Shown here piece by piece: positions 36,469 through 47,160 of a DNA stretch of 64,000 nt. The notes under the pieces were generated by a model. The model was not told the origin of the DNA, did not search any database, and worked only from the letters and a program-made list of their open reading frames with translations. Within the stretch, counting starts at the first letter, position 1; each line of letters opens with the position of its first letter. Source of the DNA: Pseudocercospora fijiensis CIRAD86. Lineage: Eukaryota > Ascomycota > Dothideomycetes > Mycosphaerellales > Mycosphaerellaceae. Position numbers and translations under genes: made by a program. The stretch is from assembly GCF_000340215.1 (NCBI RefSeq), contig NW_006921533.1, positions 6,696,500-6,760,499 of the forward strand, in the 5' to 3' direction.

Positions 36469-36641
36469 TAATATAGGTATAGGGTTACGAGAGGCTTAAA
36501 CCTAGTAGCGTAAAAGTATATAATACTTGCTACGAAGAAACAGAAGATTAGTCGTCGTTACTACGACGACTATATCTTTAAACAAACAAAGGCAAGTAAA
36601 TATCTAAGATAAACAAGCCTATAGTGCGGTATACTATAACA
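36469..36641 (-). repeat. Second-family left (3') LTR
   Basis: 173 bp, ends TA...CA. Nearly identical to 43573-43745, the differences being mainly transitions. It is followed inward by a C-rich tract on the + strand, i.e. the polypurine tract of a minus-strand element. Confidence 0.92.
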
Positions 36642-37139
36642 CTACCCCCCCTCTAAACCGCCTTAAGCTCCTATAAGGCGGCGAGGTCTACTAAACAATG
36701 CGTCCGGGTATATCTATACAACCCTATAACTATGCTTAATGTCTTTTAAATAAATGTATAAAGCAATAGCAGTAACCGCTATAACGCCTCTAATAGGAAG
36801 CAATAGGGGTTAAAGGTACTCCTAACTAACTAGTAGTCGCAACTTAAGCACTTCCGTAACGTGCGTTTCGCGCCCTTATTAGACTAGTTATTATACCGTA
36901 GTATGCCTTAAGTCTAAGCCTATATCGTAGCTTTTAACCGGTTATCGCGCCGTAGCGTGCCTTAGGTTGTAATAAGATCGCCCTCGCTATATTATTTCCG
37001 TACTAGCTAGACTTAGGGCGGCTCCTAAGGTGCCGTCTATTTAGATAAGTGCCGGCTCGTCTAGCTCGATAGTATTATTAAACTTCTAACCCTCTAGTAT
37101 CTTCTAACCTGCGGGCGGACCTAGCGCTTATAGGTTCTT

Positions 37140-40100
37140 ATAATAGAAGTCTACTATAAGGTTATCTACTAATCCCTTTAAGTTGCTATAAGGTTCTATA
37201 GTAATAGCACCCCCTATCTACTTAATAGTATACTTTATATACTTCTTCGCTCTGCCCGTCTAGTTGCTATTAACTACCTCTTCTATATAGTAGTTCGTAC
37301 TAGAGCTATCGTCGGCTTCAATCGGAGGAGGTTTGTAGTTCTTCTATCCTTCGAAGGGCTCGGCTATAGCGGGTCGTAACAAACTCGTATAGAAGATATT
37401 ATATATACGTAGGCTACTTAGTAGCTCGAGTCGGTAAACGTCGGTCGATATAACCTTTAAGATTGCGAAGGGCCCTACATTCTTATAATTAAGTTTCTTA
37501 TATAGGCGCGTCGTTCTAATATTGCGCGTATCTAACTAAACCTTGTCTCTAACTTTATATTAGTGCGCTACTTGTCGAGCGGTGCTAGCGGCGTTATATC
37601 GTACCTTCGTCGCTTCGAGATACGTAGTATAGGTGTCTTAGATATCCTATATATATTTAGCGAATTGATCTGTATAGGCCTTAGCAATCCGCTAATCTTA
37701 CGTTATATATAATGCCTTAGGTGTCTCGCTCCTAGGTTTTATATATATCTCCGGATGCCTGCTAAGGGTCGCGTAGAAGGGTAAAACTCCTATCGCACTC
37801 GATTGCTAGTTATTAATAGCAAACTTAGCGATCGGCAGCTACTAAACCAAGTTATCCTATACGTAGTTAACGTACGAGCGTAGGTACTGCTCTAGTCCTT
37901 TATTACTGTTTTCCGACTGCTTATCTATCTATAGATAGAAGGATATAGATATCTTCTAAGTTGTTCTAGTACGAGCTATTAGCGCCTTCTAGAATATACT
38001 AGTCTATTGCGATCCTCGATTAGAAACGATGCTATAGAAGAAACCCGTATCTTTCTATATATATCGCACGACTACGTCTACTACGGTCTTAGATATAAGA
38101 TCGACGATAGCTAGGAAGTGCCTCCTCTTAGTCTTACGGTATATAAGTGTTAGTATATTATTATACTTTACGCCTTCTATGCTATAGCTGTCTAGTAGTT
38201 CGACTATATAGTCGAGAGCGACTTCTTTATAAGCTCCGTTCGGAATAGGCAGTTATTGTAGACTGCCTTAGTATACGTTATTAAAAGCAGTAGATCTCTT
38301 ATAGATATAGTAAGCTTTGCACTATTTAGCTATATCGGTATATATACTAGGCTAGTAGTAGACGCGAGTAAGTAGCTTATACGTCTTGTCTCTACCTAGG
38401 TAGCTAGCTACGGGTGCATTATGTATATTACTAAGAATCTCGCTACGGAGGTCGTATAGTACGTACGTCCTCCCTTAAATTTTAATTAGCTTATTAACTA
38501 GCTTATAGTCGGAGATACTAATATTAGCTATATTAATCTTTTATAGAAGTCTCGTAGCATTAGAGGCCTTAGCTTCCTTAATAGCGCGCGCGAGCTCGTC
38601 TTTCTTATACGCGGCTACGATAAGCTCCTCGATAGAGACCTCGTTTATAGAGAGATAAGCGATAGTAGCGCGATATTAATCTATCGCCGTAGTGCTTAAA
38701 GAGATTGTAGAGATCGTTAATTCTTAGCGTTACTCTAGTAGGTTGTAAGGCTTTAGTACAACCTACTATCGGTTCTTAATATCCTCCGAGGGGTCTATAT
38801 CTTATTCGCGCTAAGATAGGGTATCGGCGACGATGTTCTACTTACTAGGTCGATATTCTAGCTTAAAGTCGAAGGCTAAGAGGAATTTACTCTATCTTGC
38901 TTGTCTACGATTAAGTTGCTTCGTAGTTATAAAGTACTTAAGGCTACGATAGTTAGTAATTACTCTCGTTTCTTGTCCGGCTATTAGCTCCGGTCTCTAT
39001 TCCTCGAAGGCTCGGACAATAGCTATTAATTCCTTGTCGTAAATCTTATAATTGCATTTAGTAGGATCTATCTTATATAAGTAGAATGCAATCGGGTATA
39101 GTAACCCGTTATCTCTAACCTAAGATAGCGTGCCTCTAATATATCTGTCCGAGGAATTAGCTTTAACTATATAGGGCTTGAACTAATCAAAGTACGCTAG
39201 AATAGGCGCCTTCGTAAATGCATCCTTTAATATATTAAACGCTTATTAGTAATCTTTAGTCTAACGGAAAGCAGCCTTGGAGCGAGGGCCTAATTTCTTC
39301 TTCCTACCCTTAACTACATTGCCTCTTATAAGATTAGTTAATAGTAGGACGATCTATAAGAAGCCTTTAATAAATCTTCTATAGAAGTTGCTAAGACCGA
39401 GGAATAATAGTACTTCCCGCACACTCTCGGGAGTACGCTATTTGCGAATAGTGCGGACCTTTTTAGGGTCTATCTTAATGCCTTCCGTACTAATAATAAG
39501 GCCTAAGTACTTTACTTCCGATACGAAGAACTTACTCTTATTAAGGTCGAGGGGAAGTCGTACCTCCCTTATTCGCTATAGGACTTTGCGAACATATTCT
39601 ATATACTCCTTAAAGCTCTAGCTATAAATAATAATATTATCTAGATAGGCTAAGCAGAAATCGTCGAGATATTCCCTTAATGCTTTGTTAATATAGCTCT
39701 AGAATATACTCGGGGCGTTACAAAGCCTAAACGGTACGACTAGATATTCGAAAGTGCCGTATCTCGTTATAAAGGCGGTCTTCTACTCGTTACCTATACA
39801 GATACGGAGTTTATTAAATGCTGCAATTACGTCTAGTACGGTATAGACCTTAGTACCTCCTATGCGGCTTATAGTCTCTCGGATCTACGGAATTAGGTAC
39901 CTATTCTTAATCGTTATCGCATTAATAGCTCTGTAATTAATACAAACCCGCAAACCTCCGCCTAGCTTACGTACGATTAAAACGGGTAAGGCGAGCTTTA
40001 ATAATCTCGCTTCTCGGATAAAGCCTTTTGCTCTTAATCTGTCGATATGCTTTTTAGTAACTTCTAGCTTAGGCTAACTTATCGGGTATAGCTTAGCCTA

Positions 40101-41000
40101 TAGCAACTTGTCTAGATTGTCGAATTCTAGTTTAAAGTTAATAGCTATGTCCGCATCCTCTCTATACGGAGGTAGCTATATAGCTGTATTCGGATCGAAG
40201 TAGTCTATATAATCGGCAAACTATATAGGAAGTAAGCTAGAGACATTAGGTAGCGGCTTCTCTTTTATATAGGCGGTAAAGTCTTCCGCGGTAATAGCGT
40301 TTACTCTAGCAACAATGTCCGCGAAGGCTTATTCTTCCGATACATCCTTACTATCTTCTTTAGAGAGCTCCTATACTAGGTACCCTTTACCGGGTTCCTC
40401 TAGGATTTAAAGAGCCTCTTCGGCAGTTATACTGCTAACTTTGATATTATACGGGTCGCGAACGTCTCTAATCTTAAGACCTACTAACGTAGTAGAAGAA
40501 GCGCTACTATCTCTACTACGGCGTAGCGGCTACGTTAAATTCTATACCCTTTATACGAAAGTATCGTCTAGAGTACGAATATCGATCTTACCTTCTTCGG
40601 TCTTTATAGCTGCTTTATAGCGGACTGTAATAGGTAATCCGTTCTTAAAGTAGTCGTTGCTATACTTGTTAGCCGTAAAGGTAATAGTATAGTCTAACGG
40701 GTCTAGGTATAGTATATACTTCCGATACTATAGTATACCGAGAATGATATCGACTCTAGGTTCGGTATCCGCTACTAGACAGTTAACAATCTTAACGTAA
40801 CCGCCTATATCTAATTCGATCTAAATACATTCTTTAACTAAGTCCTTGCTACTCTCGCCTTAGAAGCCCTTTAGATTCTATATATACGGCAAGCGAGTTC
40901 TATTTATATACTCCTTTACGAAGCTTCTACGGCAGATATTGGTTTCTACTCTAATATTAAGCAAGTTATTGCTTAGTATAATATCGCCGTAGGTAGTATT
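37140..41000 (-). pseudogene. Second-family chromovirus pol, RIP-dead
   Basis: Minus-strand landmarks: chromodomain at about 37140-37320 (YYIEEVVNSN, GRAKKYIKYTIK, GGAITIEPYSNLKG); integrase about 37500-38700; RNase H about 38800-39250; RT about 39290-40180 with catalytic box AYLDNIIIYS at 39630-39660 (second Asp changed to Asn); protease about 40500-41000. Domain limits are approximate because stops occur every few codons. Confidence 0.75.
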
Positions 41001-41149
41001 ACGTACTAGACTACTAACGATTATACGTTCGAACCTCTCTAGGAGGTCGATAGCTTTTATAGCCGAGATTACCGCTTCTAGCTCTATAACTTCTAGAATG
41101 TCTTTCTTCGGAGTTATTTATTAAGGCGGTAGGTCTTTCCTTTACGCAA

Positions 41150-43500
41150 TGTTCTAGTTAACTAGCCTCCGATCGCTACGCTTACGCTCGGAGGTCTTTA
41201 GTTTCCCGAATCGGTAGAGTTATCCTCCTTCTATTCCTTCCTAGAAATAGCGGAGGTCTTCGCGGTAGTACCCGTCTTCTTACATTCGAAGAGCGGGTAC
41301 GATTTGTGCTATTACTAATGCTCTATACTCTTGTAGGTATAGTAGAAGGTATCCGAACGAGGCTTGTTAGCTTCTTCTTTAGTAAGATCTCGGTAGGTAA
41401 AGCCCTTCTTCTTAGCGGCATCCTAGTTATACTAACTCTTTATCTTCTTATTAAAGTAGATGTGCTTTAGCTTGCTATTAAATAGGTCTTTCTTTTCCTT
41501 ATTACCGTTACCTCCCGAAGATCTACCTCTACGACCGCCGCGTCCTCCTCTACCTCCGCCGCCGCCGCGCGGGTTTAACTGTCTATATAATAGCGCGAGG
41601 TTAAGGTCCGCTTCGATATCTCTATAGCGGTTAGCTATAGCGTCTAGGTCGTCGAACTTGTTACTAGCTAATTTAGTACGAAGTCGGGATTCTAATTTCT
41701 CCTTTATATCTTCTATAAGCTCGGCCTACACTTCGGCTTCGTTCTTACCTTGCTTTAGGTAGTAACCGTACTCTTAGAAGTCTATAAAGAAGTTATCGAA
41801 TAACTAGTTCTCCTTCTAGACTAGTGCTTAGTAGGCCTTACGATGCTTCTATCGCTCGTAGTATTCTTTCTATAGTAGAGCTTCTAAGATTTGTTCCTAT
41901 AATATAAACTCTCTAGCCTTCTTTCTTAGAAACACTCGGCGGTATACTTCTCTAGTAACTAAGCTTATAAAGGTGTCGATGTACGTCTCTTTATCTCTAC
42001 CTATACGTTCTTCTATACGTATATAGGCAGTAACCTTATCCTTCTACTCGGTAAAGGTAACCTTCTTATCCTTCGAATAAGTATAGATAGGCGGCTTAGT
42101 AAGCGGGTTCTTTATAATAATTAGTGTACTCTTTAGTCTTACTACTACGACGTCTAATTCTTCGCCGGGTAGTGCGGATTTAGTCCGTAGACCTAGAGTG
42201 TTGCCTGCTCTATTATTAAGAGGGATCTGCTTCTTACTATAGATAACCTCTACCGAACCCTTACGGCCTCCTAGAGGTAGGATAGGTGTCTTAAAGCCGC
42301 TACTTAAGGCCTCTTCGTTAGAGAGATCTTCGCTATCTAATAGCCTCTATAAAGGAGTCTTCTTAGTCTTCTTAGCTTTAGGCTTCCGTATATATATAGT
42401 ACGCCGAGCCTGCTCTATCGTAATACCCTTACTATAAGGAGTCTATAGCACTCCGCCCTCGAACTACTTATCCTACGACTTAGGGTGTTCTTGTATGCCC
42501 TAAGTTATTAGTAAAATAGCTTGTTTATTAAGGTCGTATGCCTGTTCCTTAGTTTCCTTTACTTCCTTCTTTAGCTACTTAATTAAATCGGCGGCTCGGG
42601 TACAATTATCTTCGAGCTTATTAATTTTGCGGTTCTTATCCGTATTATCGGTACGGAGTTATATAAGGCTACTTCCTCCTAGCTAATTATCTATTATTGC
42701 GATCTTATCGTTCGCGGATATTAGGTCCTCTCGGACAGCCTACAACTTATTACTTACTACCTTCTATTTAGCTTCCTTCTACCTAAAAGCCGACCTGTTC
42801 CTCGTAGCCGAGCTACGTACTAAATCGTACTCAATCTTAGCTTAATCTAGTATATCTAATAATACTGTCGGGTTCTTGTTAAGAAGGTTCTTAAGGTCTC
42901 GAGGCCTATCGATTTCGAAGTCGTTAATATCGTAACGAAATGCCTAGTTCCTAGTACCTTCCTCCTCTCCTTCTACGGCCTCCGACTTAATCTCGTCGAT
43001 TAGTATCGTATATCGGAAGAAGAGCTTATCTATTGCTCGTCTAGCGGTATCTTATTTTCCTAACTTCGTACCCTCTCCTATATACTTACGGCGCTTATAT
43101 TCCCTACCGAGCTGTTTTATTATATACTCTACCTGTTCCTTCTCTTCTTTCTGCTTCTTTAGTATATTCTCGAAAGAATCGGGATTGTCTCGACCCTAAG
43201 TCTAAGAGCCGTTATTACTATTATCGCCGCCTTCGGTCGCTATTTTGCTAACGAAGGTATCGTCTATTCGTAAGAACTCGTCGTCGCTACTATTACCTCC
43301 GCGAGGTATCGGGACTAGTTTGCCTCTACGTAATAGGCGCTATAAGAAGTCCTCGTTCTAGACTTCTAGTATATTAATGCCTGTTTCTATTAACCTACTA
43401 TTAGTAATGTCTTGCTAGTATGCCTTGCCCTTTAGCGATACTAGTATATATACTTAGCAATTGCAAGCGCGTCGCGTCGTACTACTACTCGTATTACTAA
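41150..43500 (-). pseudogene. Second-family chromovirus gag, RIP-dead
   Basis: The long 5' portion between the protease and the right LTR. It includes a Gly/Arg-rich stretch near 41510-41580 and highly charged segments. A zinc knuckle probably lies near 41280-41350 but is too eroded to read with certainty. No open stretch longer than about 60 codons. Confidence 0.5.
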
Positions 43501-43560
43501 CGTAGTCTATAGATGTTATATTACCGTAATATCGATAACGTAATAGCGTAGTCTTAAAGT

Positions 43561-43571
43561 CGTAGCAAGTA
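43561..43571 (-). other. Putative self-priming primer-binding site, second family
   Basis: The + strand CGTAGCAAGTA lies one base from the 5' LTR (43573). It is the exact inverse complement of TACTTGCTACG within that LTR (43628-43638), an 11-nt perfect match. The same arrangement as in family 1 but with an unrelated sequence. Confidence 0.7.
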
Positions 43572-43572
43572 A

Positions 43573-43745
43573 TAATACGGGCATAGGGTTACGAGAGGCT
43601 CAAACCTAGTAGCGTAAAAGTATATAATACTTGCTACGAAGAAACAGAAGATTAGTCGTTGTTACTACGACGACTATATCTTTAAACAAACAAAGGCAAG
43701 TAAATGTCTAAGACAAACAAGCCTATAGTACGGTATACTATAACA
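43573..43745 (-). repeat. Second-family right (5') LTR
   Basis: 173 bp, partner of 36469-36641; target copy AATTT follows at 43746-43750. Contains TACTTGCTACG at 43628-43638. Confidence 0.92.
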
Positions 43746-43750
43746 AATTT

Positions 43751-44342
43751 CGAGGAGATTATCCTTTAGCTATTGTTCTTAACGCAAGGTAGTAAGCCTG
43801 TTTTAGGTAGCTTCTTAAAGTCTCGCTACTAGCTAGGGCCTAAAGGCTAGTTAGCCGTATCGACGGTTAATAATATTGCTAAGAATGTCGTTAACGGGCA
43901 ACGATAGGTTATCCCCTTTAATTATAGGTTCTTTAGTAGGCCCTCTAGTAGGCTCTTTAGTAGGCACCTTAGTAGGAGGCACTTTAGTAGGCACTTTAGT
44001 AGGCACTGTGCTACTAGCGTTGTCGTTGCTAGCGCTACTAGCGGCGCCGCGGTTGTTGTTGCTTCGTAATAAGCCGGCTATTATAAGGGGTAATACTAAT
44101 AATATATTATAGGCTCCTAAGATACGGATATAGCGGAATTAGTAGATATCGGCTTAGTGCGATTAACTTAGTATAATAGGCTATATAGAAGGCCTTGCTT
44201 AATAATTAGTACGGTTGTTTTAATAGAATAGTACGTATAGGTCCCGTTCTTCGGGCGTAATATAGTTAAATCGATAGTTTTCGTAGCTATACCGCTAAAA
44301 GCTTAAAATAAGGACTATCTAGCTACTACCCTTAAAGGGGTA
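43751..44342 (-). pseudogene. Outer chromovirus gag N-terminal part
   Basis: Matches the equivalent portions of the middle and inner copies, including the repeat-rich N-terminus (43876-44112 region, PTKVPT-type repeats on the minus strand). It is separated from the rest of outer gag by the second-family and middle insertions. A strong Leu/Val/Gly frame on the + strand is only its antisense shadow. Confidence 0.65.
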
Positions 44343-44353
44343 ATCGAATACTA
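44343..44353 (-). other. Putative self-priming primer-binding site, outer chromovirus
   Basis: The + strand ATCGAATACTA abuts the outer 5' LTR and is the exact inverse complement of TAGTATTCGAT at 44403-44413 within it (11 of 11). The pairing is preserved despite heavy RIP elsewhere in the copy. Confidence 0.72.
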
Positions 44354-44550
44354 TATAAGAAGGGTTATGTTAGTAGGTAGATAGGGTAGTAGTAGGTATA
44401 GGTAGTATTCGATAAGGAGCTAGGAGGAGAGGGAGGAAGGCAGGCAAGTTAGCCTATTACTAAGCGCTAAGCCCTGCCTAAGGCACTAAGACCCTAGCTT
44501 TACTTAGCCTAGTTACATGCTAATCACGTATAGCCTCTTTAGCCCTAATA
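44354..44550 (-). repeat. Outer chromovirus right (5') LTR
   Basis: 197 bp. Shares GGAGCTAGG and other variants with 15991-16187. Target copy AGATA follows at 44551-44555. Confidence 0.92.
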
Positions 44551-45530
44551 AGATATTCTATAAAGTACTTGCTATAGGCGTTTTATAGGTACTCTATAGT
44601 AGGCGTTATATAGGATAATTACTATAAATAGTTCGAACTTCGAATACTATTAGACTATAAGCGTTTTAGATAGTATTTACTATAAGCGTTCTAGATAGTA
44701 CTACTCGCTATATATATCTCGGATAGTTACCGCTGTAGGCGTTTCGAATAGAACTCTATACGCGTTCCGGATTAGACTTAGTATAACTTTAGAAGCGTTT
44801 CGGATTAGAACTAGTAATTACTATCTAGCGCGTTCTAAATAAAACTTAGTATAGGCGTTATAGATAGTAGTACTAACTATAAGCGCTCCGGATTAGACTT
44901 ACTATACGCGTTTTAAATAGTACTTAGCATTATAAGCGTTCTAAATTAAAATTCCTATAAGTGTTTTAGATTAGGGTTACTATAGGCGTTTTAGATTAGA
45001 CCTACTATACGCCTTATAGGTAGTACTTACTATAAGCGTTCCGACTTAGAAAGAACTACTTACTAAAGATATTTCGAATAGTACTCGCTATAGGTATTCT
45101 AAATAGTAATTACTATAGGCGTATTCCGGAAGTAGTTACTATAGATATTTTAGACTATCTTACTATAAGCGTTTCTAATAGTGCTTGCTATAAGCGTTTC
45201 TAAATAGTGCTTTCTAATACCTACTATAACGTGTTCTAGACTAATATTACTATTAGCGTTTAAGATATAACTTACTATATACGTTTTAGATTAGGCCTAC
45301 TATAGGCGTCCTAGATAAGACTTACTATACGCGTTCTATATAAGACTGTCTATACGCGTTCCGAATAGTACTTGCTATAAGCGTTTCGGATTAGACTTAC
45401 TCTACGCGTTCTATATTAGACTTTCTAACTTACTATAAGTGTTCTAAATCAGACCTACTATAGGCGTTATAGATAGGAGTTGCTCTAAACATCTTTAATT
45501 AGTCTTACTATAGGCCTTATAGATAGCTAC
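44551..45530. repeat. Degenerate tandem repeat (about 27-bp unit), right part
   Basis: Roughly 36 diverged units over about 980 bp, each built like ACTATARGCGTTYTAGAT followed by a short AGTACTT/TAGACTT-type spacer. The GCGTT core and flanking TATA are best conserved; CA and TG are almost absent, so the array itself has been RIP-mutated. The first five bases are the right target copy of the outer chromovirus. No coding potential. It ends abruptly near 45530, where normal sequence resumes. Confidence 0.85.
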
Positions 45531-46155
45531 TCGTCGCCTTAGGCTTCTCGTATGGCTCTTCGAGCCACATTAACACTAGTATAGGAAGACGACGAACGGA
45601 GCGTGGGAGAATTGCCAAGTCTGTGCGTCGCGGAAAGCACGGCTTTTGTGTCGCCACATTCCGGTGAATGTTTGACACGGCCGATGCCGTCTGTTCTGAA
45701 GTTGAAGCGTCTAGACAAAATGACCTTCAAATGTCACGTTACTGGAATGCCACCTGCGTGTGCTCTTTTGAGGAGTATCATCATGATTATTGGCACTTGT
45801 GCCGAGGACTTTCCCTTGCGGGCCGAGCTGTCAAGCCCACCGTTGTTCGGTGTTCGACCCAGATCCCCCAATTACTCCTACGTGGACGTCTCACTCGACA
45901 GTGAGAATGATTGCATCACTTGTCTTGTGAGCACCCCGGAATGAAATACCCGGCCGTCAGTGATTTTGGGCCGGCCCCTCTTCTTCTGCATCTTCACGCT
46001 TACGCGCTTAGCACAGCTCGCACGAGACGAGACGGAGACGAGACGGAGACGTAGCTGCTAGCTCGTTTCGAATGTCTGCCCCAGAAGTACTGCGAGCACG
46101 GTAGCTACCTCAGTCTTCGCTCACCTCTGCGTCCTTTCTCCCCGACTTGCCCGGC
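45531..46155. other. Intergenic region upstream of NTF2-like gene
   Basis: Normal composition from about 45545. A small perfect hairpin (TGGCTC-TTC-GAGCCA, 45553-45567) sits at the repeat boundary. An 11-bp tandem (GAGACGAGACG, about 2.5 copies) lies at 46024-46051. Two overlapping open frames (45603-45944 and 45668-45904) have no support as genes. Confidence 0.5.
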
Positions 46156-46734
46156 ATGGCTTCCTCTGCAGACCCGAGTTCACCTCGTTCGGAAATCACC
46201 CATTCAACGGACTCGTCGAGCAACACTCCAGCATCGTCAGTAACAACGAGCTCAGCAAACTCAAAGACCTTGCCCGCAAAGGATCCCAATACCTCTCAGC
46301 GCATCTTCTCAGAGAGTAGGTCCTCCAAAGAACAGCCGACAACCGCAGACCAATTGATTCAACTTACGATTGATTACCTCGAAGCCATTAACTCTCGCTC
46401 TTGGGACGAAGCGTGCAAGCTCCAGGCTTACTTCCACCCTGCTTTCATCACCGAGTGTAGATTCACAAATCGAGAACAGACATTTCTGGATAGTGTGGAA
46501 ACTATGCGTGAACAGGCAAAACTTTTCCCCAAGTATCGCGCAAAACTTATCGAGGCATCTGGAAACATAGACGATGACGGAAGGGCTGCTCATTGCTTCT
46601 TTCACGCTGAATGGCTCGACTGTCCACCTGGAATCGTGATCAAGGTGGTCTATGCTATAGAATGGAGGCATGTCGACGGGATGTGGCTCTGCTACAGGAC
46701 GAACGTGCTGCCTGGGGTGGACGAAGTGGTTTGA
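46156..46734 (+). CDS. NTF2-like (SnoaL-type fold) domain protein, single exon
   Basis: 192 residues from the first in-frame ATG (GGCATGGCTTCC); the frame is open slightly further upstream but without ATG. Residues 1-55 are Ser/Thr/Pro-rich and probably disordered. From about 60 the sequence looks like an NTF2-like cone: TADQLIQLTIDYLEAINSRS (helix), WDEACKLQAYFHPAF, later HCFFHAEWLDCP, VVYAIEWRHVDGMWLCYR (strand pair). NTF2-like proteins are small-molecule binding or enzymatic domains with very diverse roles, so no reaction can be assigned. No signal peptide or membrane segment. Domain call is by pattern, moderately sure. Confidence 0.7.
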   Translation: MASSADPSSPRSEITHSTDSSSNTPASSVTTSSANSKTLPAKDPNTSQRIFSESRSSKEQPTTADQLIQLTIDYLEAINSRSWDEACKLQAYFHPAFITECRFTNREQTFLDSVETMREQAKLFPKYRAKLIEASGNIDDDGRAAHCFFHAEWLDCPPGIVIKVVYAIEWRHVDGMWLCYRTNVLPGVDEVV

Positions 46735-47160
46735 ACGAGAAGCGCCTAGGAAGGCATCCCCGATGCCTCTGCCAACACCAGGTCTCAAGCAGGATTAGCC
46801 CAGCATTTGGCGCATGAAACGGATCCGGGCAACCTCAACATGATCTTCGCCTTAGACTTGCGAGAGAAACACACCCCAACGACTTGGTTCCTTCTCTGGA
46901 GCCTACGGCAACGTCACTGCCAGCGGTGTAGCTGACACACTCGGCGTCAAATTTGCTAGAACAGCATTTTGAAGCGTCCCTTACGCCTGCCGAAATGGTG
47001 AGTGTGACTTCTCGGAGGGTGTACTCGCATTTTGCAGCCACAGAAATTGTGTAGTTTGGAGCACGGCTGCGCAGCTCTCGGAATGACGGGCTTCTACCCG
47101 GGGGAAGCAAAATCTCGAAGATGCGCATCAGCTTGAACGCACTGTGAACAGTCGACAGCG
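46735..47160. other. Intergenic region
   Basis: Separates two same-strand genes. Open frames on the minus strand (46835-47128) show no recognisable features. Presumed to hold the promoter of the dUTPase-like gene. Confidence 0.4.

Larger units (their letters stand above)
36469..43745 (-). mobile_element. Second-family Ty3/gypsy chromovirus nested in the outer copy
   Basis: 7277 bp with 173-bp LTRs at 36469-36641 and 43573-43745, flanked by the perfect duplication AATTT (36464-36468, 43746-43750). A polypurine tract (GGGGGG on the minus strand) abuts the left LTR. LTRs and proteins are unrelated in detail to family 1. All domains are on the minus strand and broken by RIP-type stops. Confidence 0.93.
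15991..44550 (-). mobile_element. Outer Ty3/gypsy chromovirus (family 1), split by nested insertions
   Basis: LTRs 15991-16187 and 44354-44550 share variants absent from the other family copies (GGAGCTAGG, GCAAGTTAGCCT, TTACTAAGCGC). They are flanked by the perfect duplication AGATA (15986-15990, 44551-44555). Its own sequence is 15991-22128, 36273-36468 and 43751-44550; the rest is later insertions. The minus strand reads gag, protease, RT, RNase H, integrase, chromodomain. Heavily RIP-mutated with many stops; dead. Confidence 0.93.

Noticed and set aside
44551..45530. Regularly spaced repeats suggesting a CRISPR array
   Set aside because: Units are degenerate throughout, with no constant repeat and unique spacer pattern, the context is fungal, and the array is contiguous with sequence across the transposon insertion.
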